Below are positions 33,966 to 42,212 of a stretch of DNA of 64,000 nt, piece by piece. The notes under the pieces are model-generated. The model was given only the letters and a program-made list of their open reading frames with translations. It made no database searches and was not told the origin of the DNA. This stretch comes from JAFKFJ01 sp963786445 (GTDB lineage: Bacteria; Pseudomonadota; Alphaproteobacteria; Acetobacterales; Acetobacteraceae). Every line of letters begins with the position of its first letter. Positions within the stretch are counted from its first letter, which is position 1. The position numbers and the translations under genes are program-made. The stretch is taken from the NCBI GenBank assembly GCA_963786445.1, contig CAWAZU010000028.1, forward strand, positions 1 to 64,000, in the 5' to 3' direction.

Positions 33966-35651
33966 CTAGGCGCGCTTGAAGTCCTGGAAGCGCAGGTTGT
34001 TGGACGTGTAGTAGGTGAAGCCCTTCAGGTTGGCCTTGCGCGCCAGCGTGTACTTCGGATACGCAATGAAGCCCCACGGCGCCTCGTCCATGACGGTCTT
34101 CTGCACCTCGTCATAGATGGTCTTGCGGACGCTGTCGTCCAGCGTCTCCAGCCCGCGCTCGATCAGGTCGTTGACCTTCGGGTTATCGTAGTTGCTGTAA
34201 TCGACGTAGCTCTTGCTGTGGAAATAGAGGAACATCGAGTAGCCAGGGTCGGGCGTCCACGGCGAGTCGAGGTAGAAAATGACCGGCTTCTGCCGCTTGG
34301 TGACGTTCTCGTAGAACACGCCGGCCGGCAGCTTGTCCAGCTGGATCTCGACGCCGATCTGGCGCAGCGCCGTCTGGTAGAGCAGCGCGATCGGCTCCTG
34401 TGTCGGATCGCCTGCGTTGTAGCTCAGCGTGGTCTTGAACCCGTTGGGGAAGCCCGCCTCGGCGAGGAGCTTCTTCGCCGCCGCCAGATTGTAGCTGTAT
34501 TCGAAGTAGTTCAGGTTGGCCATCGGGTAGATGTACGGCATCGGCGCCTTCTGCGGGTCGGCAAGGCCGTAATAGATGGTCCGGATGATCTCATCCTGCG
34601 GCAGCGCCAGGTTCATCGCGCGCCGCACTTTCACGTTGTCGAACGGCTTGATCTTGGCGTTCAGCTCCAGCCAGATCATGTAGGAGGCGTTCACGGCGTC
34701 GAAGGCGGCGGCCTTGTTGCCTTTCAGGCTTATGTATTCGCGCGGCTGCAGGAATTGCGCGATATCGACGGCACCGCCTTGCAGCAGCGACAGGCGCGCG
34801 GCGGAGGTGGGCACCTCGCGCATGATCACGGTCTTCATGAACGGCGCCGCATCCCAGTAGTCGCTGCGCGCCTCGAACACCGCCTGCTGTCCGCGCACCA
34901 GCTGCTTGAGCCGGTAGGGACCGAAGCCAGCGCTCTGGTTCTGCAGGAACTTGGCGCCCCATGGATCGTCCGAACCGCCGACCTCCTTGATCTTCTTGCT
35001 GTCGTAGATCGGGTTCGCCAGGTTGCACTGCTGCTTCAACAGGATCGGGCTCGGCTTCTCCAGGTTGAACGAGATCGTCATCGGGCCTTCGACCTTGACT
35101 TGGTCGGGATGCTTCAGGCCGAGCACGGAAGTCTGGAAAATCCCCTGCCCCTTCAGGTTGAACTTGCGGTCCCAGGTCCACTTCACGTCCTCGGCGGAGA
35201 ACGTGTTGCCCCAGTTGCTCTTGACACCTTCGCGCAGCTTGAACGTCGCCTTCTTGCCGCCGTCGGAGATTTCCCAGTCGGTGGCGAGGCGGCCGCGCAG
35301 GGCGAGGCCGTATTTCCGGTCCGGATGCACGGCGGTATCTTCCCGCAGGACGTCCGGGTTCTGCGGGTCCGGGATCTTGTCGTATGCCAGCATGTATTCG
35401 TAGAGCGGGCCAAGCGAGTCGATCGAGCCGAGGCTCACGTCGAACTCGATGTCGAGGCCCTGCGGCGTTGCCGGGGCGGCGATCACCAGGGTGCTGTCCC
35501 GGCCCTGCGCGTGTGCTGCCTCATCGCGCAGGGCAGCGGGTGCGACGACCGCGGCGCCGGCTGCCGCCGCTGTCTTCAGGAGTTGCCGCCGTTCGAGGTA
35601 GCCGAACGGACGATTCGAACTCGTCAGCCATCGTGCCCTCCAGAGATCCAC
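33966..35651 (-). CDS. Family-5 solute-binding protein (DppA-like), probable Tat export
   Basis: 561 residues. SBP_bac_5 features: LRGRLATDWEISDGGKKATF, FKLREGVKSNWGNTFSAEDV, VRRAMNLALPQDEII and LLAEAGFPNGFKTTLSYN. The N-terminus carries ERRQLLKTAAAAGAAVV, a twin-arginine-like signal, suggesting export after cytoplasmic folding. The frame opens with GTG 35651. A GGAGGG site lies further in but precedes an ATG in another frame, so the start is uncertain. It is the first gene of the module C operon, with a FadR-type box 21 bp upstream. The ligand is unknown; the family binds peptides, opines, Ni and glycosides. Confidence 0.88.
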   Translation of the reverse strand: MDLWRARWLTSSNRPFGYLERRQLLKTAAAAGAAVVAPAALRDEAAHAQGRDSTLVIAAPATPQGLDIEFDVSLGSIDSLGPLYEYMLAYDKIPDPQNPDVLREDTAVHPDRKYGLALRGRLATDWEISDGGKKATFKLREGVKSNWGNTFSAEDVKWTWDRKFNLKGQGIFQTSVLGLKHPDQVKVEGPMTISFNLEKPSPILLKQQCNLANPIYDSKKIKEVGGSDDPWGAKFLQNQSAGFGPYRLKQLVRGQQAVFEARSDYWDAAPFMKTVIMREVPTSAARLSLLQGGAVDIAQFLQPREYISLKGNKAAAFDAVNASYMIWLELNAKIKPFDNVKVRRAMNLALPQDEIIRTIYYGLADPQKAPMPYIYPMANLNYFEYSYNLAAAKKLLAEAGFPNGFKTTLSYNAGDPTQEPIALLYQTALRQIGVEIQLDKLPAGVFYENVTKRQKPVIFYLDSPWTPDPGYSMFLYFHSKSYVDYSNYDNPKVNDLIERGLETLDDSVRKTIYDEVQKTVMDEAPWGFIAYPKYTLARKANLKGFTYYTSNNLRFQDFKRA

Positions 35652-35671
35652 GGCGCGCCGTTATACCGGAC

Positions 35672-35682
35672 TGGTCCGACCG
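35672..35682. promoter_or_regulatory. FadR-type operator box 1, module C
   Basis: TGGTCCGACCG is identical to the box at 21251-21261. It lies 20 bp upstream of the binding-protein gene of the divergent ABC operon, where a bound GntR protein could block transcription. Confidence 0.5.
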
Positions 35683-35714
35683 CCGATGGCCTATGGTCTA
35701 TCGGCGCATGGCAG

Positions 35715-35737
35715 GGGTCAACAGAAATGTTTGACCC
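35715..35737. promoter_or_regulatory. Inverted repeat GGGTCAA-N9-TTGACCC
   Basis: 7-bp exact arms around CAGAAATGT. It shares GGTCAA/TTGACC arms with the element at 21317-21340 in the other GntR promoter region; the spacing differs by 1 bp. It lies between the divergent module C operon and the GntR gene. Confidence 0.45.
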
Positions 35738-35793
35738 TCCAGCATGAGACGGGCAATATCCCGGCGACTACCGCGGCAAGCGGCGCGGCCATC

Positions 35794-35822
35794 CGGTCGG
35801 ACCAGCCAGATCGGTCAGACCA
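35794..35822. promoter_or_regulatory. FadR-type operator boxes 2 and 3, module C
   Basis: CGGTCGGACCA (35794-35804) and CGGTCAGACCA (35812-35822) carry the GGTCnGACC core of FadR-type operators. They lie 18 bp apart, just upstream of the GntR start at 35833, so autoregulation is likely. Confidence 0.5.
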
Positions 35823-35832
35823 TCCGACGGAG

Positions 35833-36585
35833 ATGAAACGAAATTTGCGGTCCCTGGCGCAGAAATCGGCCGTGCAGAAGATCCAAGCCATGATCGTCGG
35901 CGGCACTGTCGTTCACGGCTGCCGGCTGCCGTCAGAGCGCCGGCTGGCCGACCGCCTCGGGGTCAGCCGCACCTCGCTGCGGAAGGCGCTGTCGATCCTG
36001 GAAACCATGGGCCTGGTGCGTGTCGAGCCGGGGCGCGGTGCCTTCGTCGCCACCGCCGCGGCGACGGACGACACCGGCACGCGGCTGCCGACATGGCGCT
36101 TTGGCAGCCGCTACAGCTTGCACGAGGTGTACCAGTTCCGTCTGCTGACGGAAGGCTACGCCGCGCGGCTGGCCGCCATGGCGGCGACCGATCCCGACGT
36201 CGACGCGCTGCAACAGCTGATCGAGGCGCAGAAGGACGCCGCGCGCCAACTCGATCTCATCATCTGCGCGCGCTCCGACTTCGATCTGCATCACCGCGTC
36301 ATGCAACTCGGCCAGAACCGCATTCTTGCCGACCTGCACGAGACCTACCGCACCGTCTTCCTGGAAAGCCAGCGCCTGCCGATGGCCCGGCACGCGCGCA
36401 TCTGCGAGCCGGTCGAGGAACACGAGAAGATCGTCCGCGCGCTCGCCCGCCAGGACCCGGACGGGGCGGAATACTACATGCGGCTGCACATCACCCGCGC
36501 TGCCGGCCGGCTCGGGATCGCGCTAGGCGACACGCCGCCGCCGCGCACGGATGCCGCCGCCGACGCGGTCGATCTGGAGGAATAG
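35833..36585 (+). CDS. GntR/FadR-family regulator (FCD type), module C
   Basis: 250 residues from ATG 35833. The winged helix (CRLPSERRLADRLGVSRTS, RVEPGRGAFVAT) and helical FCD domain (RSDFDLHHRVMQ, HARICEPVEEHE, YMRLHITRA) align with the regulator at 21219 over their whole length, including an identical WRF-x-SRY segment after the linker. The two are paralogues and may bind each other's sites, since both promoter regions hold GGTCnnACC boxes. It reads divergently from the ABC operon and is followed by the asparaginase gene 10 nt downstream. Confidence 0.9.
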   Translation: MKRNLRSLAQKSAVQKIQAMIVGGTVVHGCRLPSERRLADRLGVSRTSLRKALSILETMGLVRVEPGRGAFVATAAATDDTGTRLPTWRFGSRYSLHEVYQFRLLTEGYAARLAAMAATDPDVDALQQLIEAQKDAARQLDLIICARSDFDLHHRVMQLGQNRILADLHETYRTVFLESQRLPMARHARICEPVEEHEKIVRALARQDPDGAEYYMRLHITRAAGRLGIALGDTPPPRTDAAADAVDLEE

Positions 36586-36595
36586 GGGTCACGAC

Positions 36596-37573
36596 ATGCG
36601 AAAGGTGGTTCTTGTCACGACCGGCGGGACGATCGCGTCGCGCATGGACCCGGCGCGCGGCTACGTTGCCGCCAGCGCCAGCGGCCACGAGCTGCTCGGC
36701 CTGCTGCCCGCGCCGCTGGCCGACATCGATGTGGAAATCGACGAGTTCAGCCACATCGGCAGCTTCAACATGGATCTCGATCTGGCGTTCCGCCTGGCGC
36801 GGCGGATCGACGCGCATCTGGCGCGCCCCGACGTCGCCGGCGTCGCGGTCACGCACGGCACGGACACGATGGAGGAAAGCGTTTTCCTGGCCGACCTCGT
36901 TGTCACCAGCGACAAGCCGGTGGTGTTCACCGGCGCGCAGCGCAACGCGGACGAGCCTGACACCGACGGCCCGCGCAACCTTGCGCAGGCGATCCGGCTC
37001 GCGGCAGCCGACCTGCGCGGCCTCGGCGCCGTCATCCTGTTCGACCAGGAATTCCATGCCGCACGCGACGTGACCAAGACGCATACCTACCGGACGGATA
37101 CCTTCGGCTCGATGGAGCATGGCAAGCTCGGCGAGATCGACGGCGACCGGATCTGCCTGCACCGCCGCCCGCTGCTGCGCACGACGATCGCCACCGAGCG
37201 CGTCGAGCCGGCGGTCGACCTGGTGAAGCTGGTGATGGGCTCCGATGCGCGCTTCGTCCGCTGCGCCGTGGAGGGGGGTGCCAAGGGGCTTGTCATCGAG
37301 GGATTTGGCCGCGGCAACGCCACCCTGCCGGTGGTGGAAGGCGCGCGCGAGGCGATCGCTGCCGGCATCGCCGTCGTCGTCACTTCGCGCTGCCCGCAAG
37401 GGCGCACCAGCCCGATCTATGGCGGCGGCGGCGGCACGGACCTGGCGCAGGCCGGCGCGATCTTCGCCGGCGACCTGACCGGGGTGAAGGCGCGCGTCCT
37501 GCTCAGCGTCCTGCTCGGCAGCGCCGCGTCGGCGGCGACGATCGCGGCTTGCTTCGCGCAGCTCCGCGGCTGA
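36596..37573 (+). CDS. Asparaginase-family amidohydrolase
   Basis: 325 residues from ATG 36596 with GGAGGAATAGGGG upstream. Both asparaginase signatures are present: TTGGTIAS at 8-15 with the nucleophile Thr12, and THGTDTMEE at 86-94 with the second Thr89-Asp90 pair. No signal peptide is seen, so it is cytoplasmic (type I-like location). It hydrolyses L-asparagine or a related side-chain amide to acid and ammonia. Co-transcription with a GntR regulator and linkage to a peptide-type importer suggest use of an amidated nitrogen source. Downstream DNA is replaced by an IS630 relic from 37663. Confidence 0.9.
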   Translation: MRKVVLVTTGGTIASRMDPARGYVAASASGHELLGLLPAPLADIDVEIDEFSHIGSFNMDLDLAFRLARRIDAHLARPDVAGVAVTHGTDTMEESVFLADLVVTSDKPVVFTGAQRNADEPDTDGPRNLAQAIRLAAADLRGLGAVILFDQEFHAARDVTKTHTYRTDTFGSMEHGKLGEIDGDRICLHRRPLLRTTIATERVEPAVDLVKLVMGSDARFVRCAVEGGAKGLVIEGFGRGNATLPVVEGAREAIAAGIAVVVTSRCPQGRTSPIYGGGGGTDLAQAGAIFAGDLTGVKARVLLSVLLGSAASAATIAACFAQLRG

Positions 37574-37662
37574 CCCGCTGCCGCGCCGGTTTCGCCACCG
37601 GCAACGCTGCCGGCCTCCCGCGTGATCCGGTGCGACGGGTCGATGGCGAGTCGCAGCCTGTT

Positions 37663-38704
37663 GACATGACGCGCCAGGGTTGGTCGGCGAGCTTGTTCCA
37701 CGCAAGGCAGCAGTGATCGACGATGGCGTCGTAGGATGCGAACACGCGGTTCGACAGCCAGTTGTCACGCATGAACTGCCAGACGTTCTGCTGCGGGTTC
37801 AACTTGGGGCACTTCGCCGGCAGCGGCACGATGGTGATGTTGTCCGGCACGGCGAGCCGCGCCGAGAGGTGCCAGCCGGCCTGGTCGACCAACAGTGCGG
37901 CGTGGCGGCCAGGTGCGACGTCAGCCGAGATGGCCGCGAGATGCAGGTCCATCGCCTCGGTGTTGCACCAGGGCAGGATCAGGCCGACCGCCTTACCCTC
38001 CCGGGGGAAGATGTAGGTGGACGCGGTGCGCTGGTCCTGCGGCGCGCTGGGCCGCGTGCCCCGTTTGGCCGAGCGCCGGGTGATCTTGTTTTTCTGCCCA
38101 ATCCGGGCTTCGTCGCCGAACCAGATCTCTACGTCGCGGGGATCGAGGCAATGCCGGCGCGCGATCGCTTCCAGCATGGCCGGGAAATTTTGAACGCGCT
38201 CTGTGCGGCAGGATCATTTTGTGCGTGTCGCGGGCGTGGCGTCTGCCAGGACAGATCGAGGCTCTTGAGGAGCCGCTGCATGCCGCGCTTGGAGTCGGAT
38301 ACGCCCCAGCGCTCGGCGGCAATCCGGCACAAATCCACCGCGCGCCACGTCGAGACGCCGTCGATCTGCGGGTCGGGACCCGCCAGCACGAGGGCGCGCA
38401 AGCTGGCCTGTTGCATGTCAGGCATCCGACACGGACGCCTTTCGCCCCAGTCATCAAACAGAGCCGCGGTGCTGCCGCGATTATAGCGGATCACCCAGTC
38501 GCGCAACGTCTGCCGGTCCATCCCCGCCGAGCGCGCCGCTGCCGTCCGGCTCATCCCATCCAGTGCGCTGGCCAGCGCAAGCATCCGACGGGATACCCGG
38601 CCATCCGCCTCTCGGTGAGCCAGCGCTTGCAACTCAGCCGGTGAAAAGTCCCTTCTGATCCACAGCGCAGGCATGCTCGCATCCTCGACACCATGCTTCG
38701 CCAC
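37663..38704 (-). pseudogene. IS630-family transposase, frameshifted, catalytic Glu lost
   Basis: ATG 38704 (minus) opens an intact N-terminal HTH part (SRRMLALASALDGMSRTAAA, RQTLRDWVIRYNRG). The DDE domain is in another frame after an indel near 38180 (QSAFK...then MLEAIARRH). The first D (WFGDEARIGQK) and second D (LLVDQAGWH) are kept, but the third position reads LNPQQNVWQF where active elements have Glu (NP-x-E-N). The C-terminus breaks off at about 37663 after DQPWRVMS. It is inactive on three counts. It lies between the asparaginase gene and an IS110 fragment. Confidence 0.8.
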
Positions 38705-38760
38705 GAATTACACACGCCCGCGTCGCCGCAATACCAGAGTCAAACTTTCAGGCGTTTGGT

Positions 38761-38946
38761 ATGATCCGCACGACCAAATGCTCGGCGCTGCGCGCCTGGG
38801 GCATGCAGGTCGCCAAACGGCGTGGCATGGCGAGGGCACGAGTCGCGGTCGCGCGCAAGCTGGCGGTGATCCTGCACCGGATGTGGAGCGAGGGCTCCGA
38901 GTTCCGCTGGGGCAAGCAGGCCGCAACGACGGCCGCCGCCGCATGA
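38761..38946 (+). pseudogene. IS110-family transposase C-terminal fragment
   Basis: 61 codons ending at 38946 read as the end of an IS110 transposase: LRAWGMQVAKRRGMARARVA, ARKLAVILHRMW and a terminal SEFRWG-type motif. The N-terminal DEDD domain and most of the Transposase_20 domain are missing upstream, where the IS630 relic begins. Confidence 0.7.
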
Positions 38947-39296
38947 CGAGAGGAGTTGCAGTTTCCGCCTGACAAGGGCGGAGCCGACGTCGTTCCCGTG
39001 GGGACGGGACGACGGGCGAGGCGATCTCGTTGACGGTCCGGAGCCGGAGGGCAGCAATGCCCCGAAGGTCGCCGGACAGATTGAGACGCCTCGCCCTCCT
39101 GACCCCATCATGCGGCGGCCGCGCGCCGACCGCGAAGAGAAGCGTGTGACCCGCGGGAGTGGCTCGAGGCGAGAGAAGCGGCTTGACCCCGACAACCCCA
39201 ATCAGAGAAGACTCTTAGCATTATTTTTGCCACGCCAAGCACGCGAACCCCGAAGCCGAGCGACGCGCCGGTTCGCGCTTGCGGGAACCGGTGCCT
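38947..39296. other. 350 bp without a gene, tail of the IS110 relic
   Basis: No convincing ORF. The sequence just after the IS110 stop is likely its non-coding end. A run with CAGAAGACTC-like and ATTATTTTTGCC composition near 39210-39230 is more AT-rich, but I see no clear terminator or promoter. Confidence 0.45.
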
Positions 39297-40331
39297 TCAG
39301 GAGAAGGCGATCTGGGTCTTTACCACGTCCGGCCTTCCCTCGGCCGCGAACACAAACGCCTCGACCGACTGTTCGAACGGGAAAACACGGGAGACCAGCG
39401 GCTTGACGTCGACCTTGCCCGAGGCCAGGAGCGCGATCGCGTGCGGGTAGACATTCGCATAGCGGAATACGTGCTCGATCCGCACTTCCTTGACTTGTGC
39501 CGCCACCACGTCGATGGGCACCGGCCGCTCCGGCATGCCTACCAGAACGACGGTGCCGCCCGGGCAGACGAGATCGAAGATGTGCTCGAACGTGGCAACG
39601 CTGCCGCTGGCTTCGAACACCACATCGGCGCCCCAACCATCGGTCATCTCCGCCGTCCGCGCCACTGCGTCCTCGCGCGAGACGTCTATGGTGTCGATAC
39701 CGGAATAAGCAGCCGCCAACGCCAGTTTCTCGCGCTTCACGTCGGTGACGATCACCTTCGCGCAACCGCCGGCGAGAGCGGAGAGCGCGACCATCAATCC
39801 GATCGTACCGGAGCCGAGCACGACCGCAGTCTGGCCTGGAGCGATATGCGCCTTGGTGGCCGCTTGCAGCCCCACCGCCAGGGGTTCCACGAAGGCACCC
39901 TCGGAAAAACTGACATTGTCCGGCAGCTTGAACGTCAGATTGGCGGGATGGACCACTTCTGGCCGCAGGCAGCCATGCACGGGCGGCGTGGCCCAGAACC
40001 GCACCGCCGGATCGAGATTGTAAAGCCCGAGGCGCGAGGCGCGCGAGCGCCAGTTGGGAATCCCCGGCTCCATGCAGACGCGATCTCCGAGGCGAAGAGA
40101 GCGGACGTTGCGGCCGATTTCGGTGACGACGCCCGCGCCTTCATGGCCAAGTATCATAGGCTCGCGAACGACAAACGGTCCGATAGCACCATGCAAATAA
40201 TAATGAAGGTCGCTACCGCAAATCCCGACCTCCTTCATCTTGATCTTGACGTCATCATCGCCCAGCGTCATCGGCACATCGATTTCGCGCAGCCGCGCGT
40301 TGCGAACGCTTTCTAGAACCAATGCCTTCAT
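39297..40331 (-). CDS. Zinc-type alcohol dehydrogenase, xylitol/sorbitol dehydrogenase-like
   Basis: 344 residues of the MDR family: EVGICGSDLHYY (catalytic Zn Cys), MILGHEGAGVV (His-Glu), the NAD fold VLGSGTIGLMVALSALAGG, and an acidic residue after the second strand (VTDVKREKL) favouring NAD. The structural-zinc cysteines are absent: that loop reads PGIPNWRSRASRLGLYNLD, as in several xylitol and sorbitol dehydrogenases. It probably oxidises a polyol to a ketose. It is divergent from the polyol-type ABC genes at 40811, and a second enzyme of this family lies at 44159. Confidence 0.88.
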   Translation of the reverse strand: MKALVLESVRNARLREIDVPMTLGDDDVKIKMKEVGICGSDLHYYLHGAIGPFVVREPMILGHEGAGVVTEIGRNVRSLRLGDRVCMEPGIPNWRSRASRLGLYNLDPAVRFWATPPVHGCLRPEVVHPANLTFKLPDNVSFSEGAFVEPLAVGLQAATKAHIAPGQTAVVLGSGTIGLMVALSALAGGCAKVIVTDVKREKLALAAAYSGIDTIDVSREDAVARTAEMTDGWGADVVFEASGSVATFEHIFDLVCPGGTVVLVGMPERPVPIDVVAAQVKEVRIEHVFRYANVYPHAIALLASGKVDVKPLVSRVFPFEQSVEAFVFAAEGRPDVVKTQIAFS

Positions 40332-40810
40332 GATATTCCTCCCAGGCCGGTCTTCTGCAAGATAGACGGTCGCGACAGGCCTCCCCTGCCAAGCGGATCA
40401 CCCCGAAAGGGTGTGATGGTCAGGGTTCGCGACACCGAATCCCGCCCGCTCGATCGGGCCACTACACACTTGCGGCTGCTGGCCTAGCGCCGCTCTGCTC
40501 ATCCGTTCTACCTCAGCGGCCTCAGTCACCGATGCAAGCTGCGAACCTGCCCCTTTATGCGTCGCTGCTTGCGAACGACTTGGCCGGCTTTACGCTTGCG
40601 GGGGTTCTGGGTCAATCGCCATGCTTAAGTCGCCTCGCCACTGAGACCAATCGGAACGGGTCAACGCTATGGGCTGCTCGGTGCTGCAAGCCTGAGGCGA
40701 GGGCTTGTGGGCCGGTGGTTTTGCTGTCATCTTCAGGCCATGACCAGGGCAGCGCCGCGGCTGCGGAATAAAACAACATTGAGCGCTGAGCGAAGGGGGA
40801 GGAACGGGTT
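40332..40810. other. Divergent promoter region of module D
   Basis: 480 bp between two divergent genes. An imperfect hairpin (ATCACCCC-GAAA-GGGTGTGAT, about 40397-40417) lies upstream of the dehydrogenase. An 80-codon open frame at 40532-40771 lacks a ribosome site and looks random. No regulator gene or clear operator palindrome is seen. Confidence 0.4.
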
Positions 40811-42145
40811 ATGGGCAGATGGGCATTGGCGGTGGCCGCCATGCTGCTGGCAAGCGCGGGATCAGCCGGCGCCTGGAGCCTGAAGGATGCCGCTGCGCCG
40901 TATCGGGGGATGACGATTACCGTCGTCGGCCTCGATCGACCCAGCTACGCCGCGATGAAGGAATTGATCCCGGATTTCGAGAAGGAAAGCGGCATCAACG
41001 TGAAGGTGGTGACCTTCCCGTATGAAAGTACGCTGGAGGCAGAGACGCTCGATTTCGTCTCCGGCAACAACACCGACGACGCGATCCTGACCGATGTGAT
41101 CTGGCCCGGAGTGTTCGCTTCGGCCAATTGGGTCGAGCCGATCTCGAAATTCACGTCAAATCCGAAGCTGGCCGATCCCAGCCTCGACCTGAACGATTTC
41201 GTCCCGGTTTGGCTCAATGGCTTCAAGTGGGGCAACGTCCTTTATGGCCTGCCGTTCAACTCGTATTCGGGCTTGCTCTATTACAACAAATGCACGCTGA
41301 AGCAGGCCGGGTTCGATCGCCCGCCCGCCACGTGGGAGGAGTTGCTGAATACCTATGCACCGAAGCTGACCGACGCGAAGAAAGGGAATTACGCATACGC
41401 GCTGCAGTCACGGCGTGGCGAGACGCAAACGGCGGATTCCTTCACGCGGTTCCTCTGGCTGTTCGGCGGCAGCTGGCTTGATCCCAAGACCTTCGAGCCG
41501 AACACGGATTCGCCGGGCGCGATTCGCGGCATGAACTTCCGCCAGGACCTGCTCAAATACATGCCGCCCGGGATTGTCAGCGACGATCACGGCGAGGTCG
41601 TGCAGCTGATGGCCCAGGGCAAGGTGGCCATGATTACCGAATGGTCGGCGTTCTACACGACCCTGGCCAGTCCGCAGAGTTCGAAGATCACCGACTGCCT
41701 GGCCGTCACCACCGAGCCGCGCGGCCCGGCAGGGTTGATCCCGGCCTTCGGCGGTTTCGCCTACATGGTCAACGCCAAGATCCCGGCCAACAGGCAGGAT
41801 GCGACCTGGCTTTTCATCCAGTGGCTTACGTCGAAGGCAGAGGCCGCGCCGCTGATCGACCACGGCGCGGTGGTGGCACGGCTCAGCGCCGATTCCGACG
41901 CCGCGCTTCAAGCCAAGTATCCGTACCTGAAACCGATGGTCGAGTCGTGGCAGCAGGCGCTCTATTACTGGCGTCCGCGCCTGCCGGTCTATCCGCAGAT
42001 GTCGGAGGTGGTGTCCAATCTGGGCTCGCAGATCGAACTCGGCCAGCTGTCGGTTGATGCCGGCCTCAAGCAAATCACCGACCAGCTGCGGGCCATCCTC
42101 ACCAAGGCCGGCTATTACAGCGGCAAGTTGCCGAAGATCCAGTAG
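40811..42145 (+). CDS. Family-1 solute-binding protein (polyol/sugar), module D
   Basis: 444 residues; GGGGGAGG precedes ATG 40811. A Sec signal peptide ends at about residue 21 (GSAGAWS). SBP_bac_1 features: TITVVGLDRPSYAAMKELIP, DVIWPGVFASANWVEPISKF, GLPFNSYSGLLYYNK and QGKVAMITEWSAFY. It resembles the SmoE/MtlE-type proteins for sorbitol and mannitol, which fits the two polyol-type dehydrogenases around it. A strong hairpin with a TTTT tail follows, separating it from the permease genes. The ligand is inferred only from this context. Confidence 0.9.
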   Translation: MGRWALAVAAMLLASAGSAGAWSLKDAAAPYRGMTITVVGLDRPSYAAMKELIPDFEKESGINVKVVTFPYESTLEAETLDFVSGNNTDDAILTDVIWPGVFASANWVEPISKFTSNPKLADPSLDLNDFVPVWLNGFKWGNVLYGLPFNSYSGLLYYNKCTLKQAGFDRPPATWEELLNTYAPKLTDAKKGNYAYALQSRRGETQTADSFTRFLWLFGGSWLDPKTFEPNTDSPGAIRGMNFRQDLLKYMPPGIVSDDHGEVVQLMAQGKVAMITEWSAFYTTLASPQSSKITDCLAVTTEPRGPAGLIPAFGGFAYMVNAKIPANRQDATWLFIQWLTSKAEAAPLIDHGAVVARLSADSDAALQAKYPYLKPMVESWQQALYYWRPRLPVYPQMSEVVSNLGSQIELGQLSVDAGLKQITDQLRAILTKAGYYSGKLPKIQ

Positions 42146-42152
42146 GCCTTCC

Positions 42153-42186
42153 GGGTGGCGCAATGGCTTCGTTGCGCCACCCTTTT
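42153..42186 (+). terminator. Strong hairpin plus TTTT after the module D binding-protein gene
   Basis: GGGTGGCGCAA-N8-TTGCGCCACCC is an 11-bp perfect stem followed by TTTTCC, 7 bp after the stop codon and 27 bp before the permease start. It has the form of a Rho-independent terminator with partial read-through, which would give an excess of binding protein over permease. Confidence 0.7.
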
Positions 42187-42212
42187 CCGCGCCGGGGAAG
42201 ACTGACAGGAAG

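Noticed and set aside
40532..40771. 79-codon ORF in the module D promoter region
   Set aside because: No ribosome site, no motif, and composition unlike the neighbouring genes.
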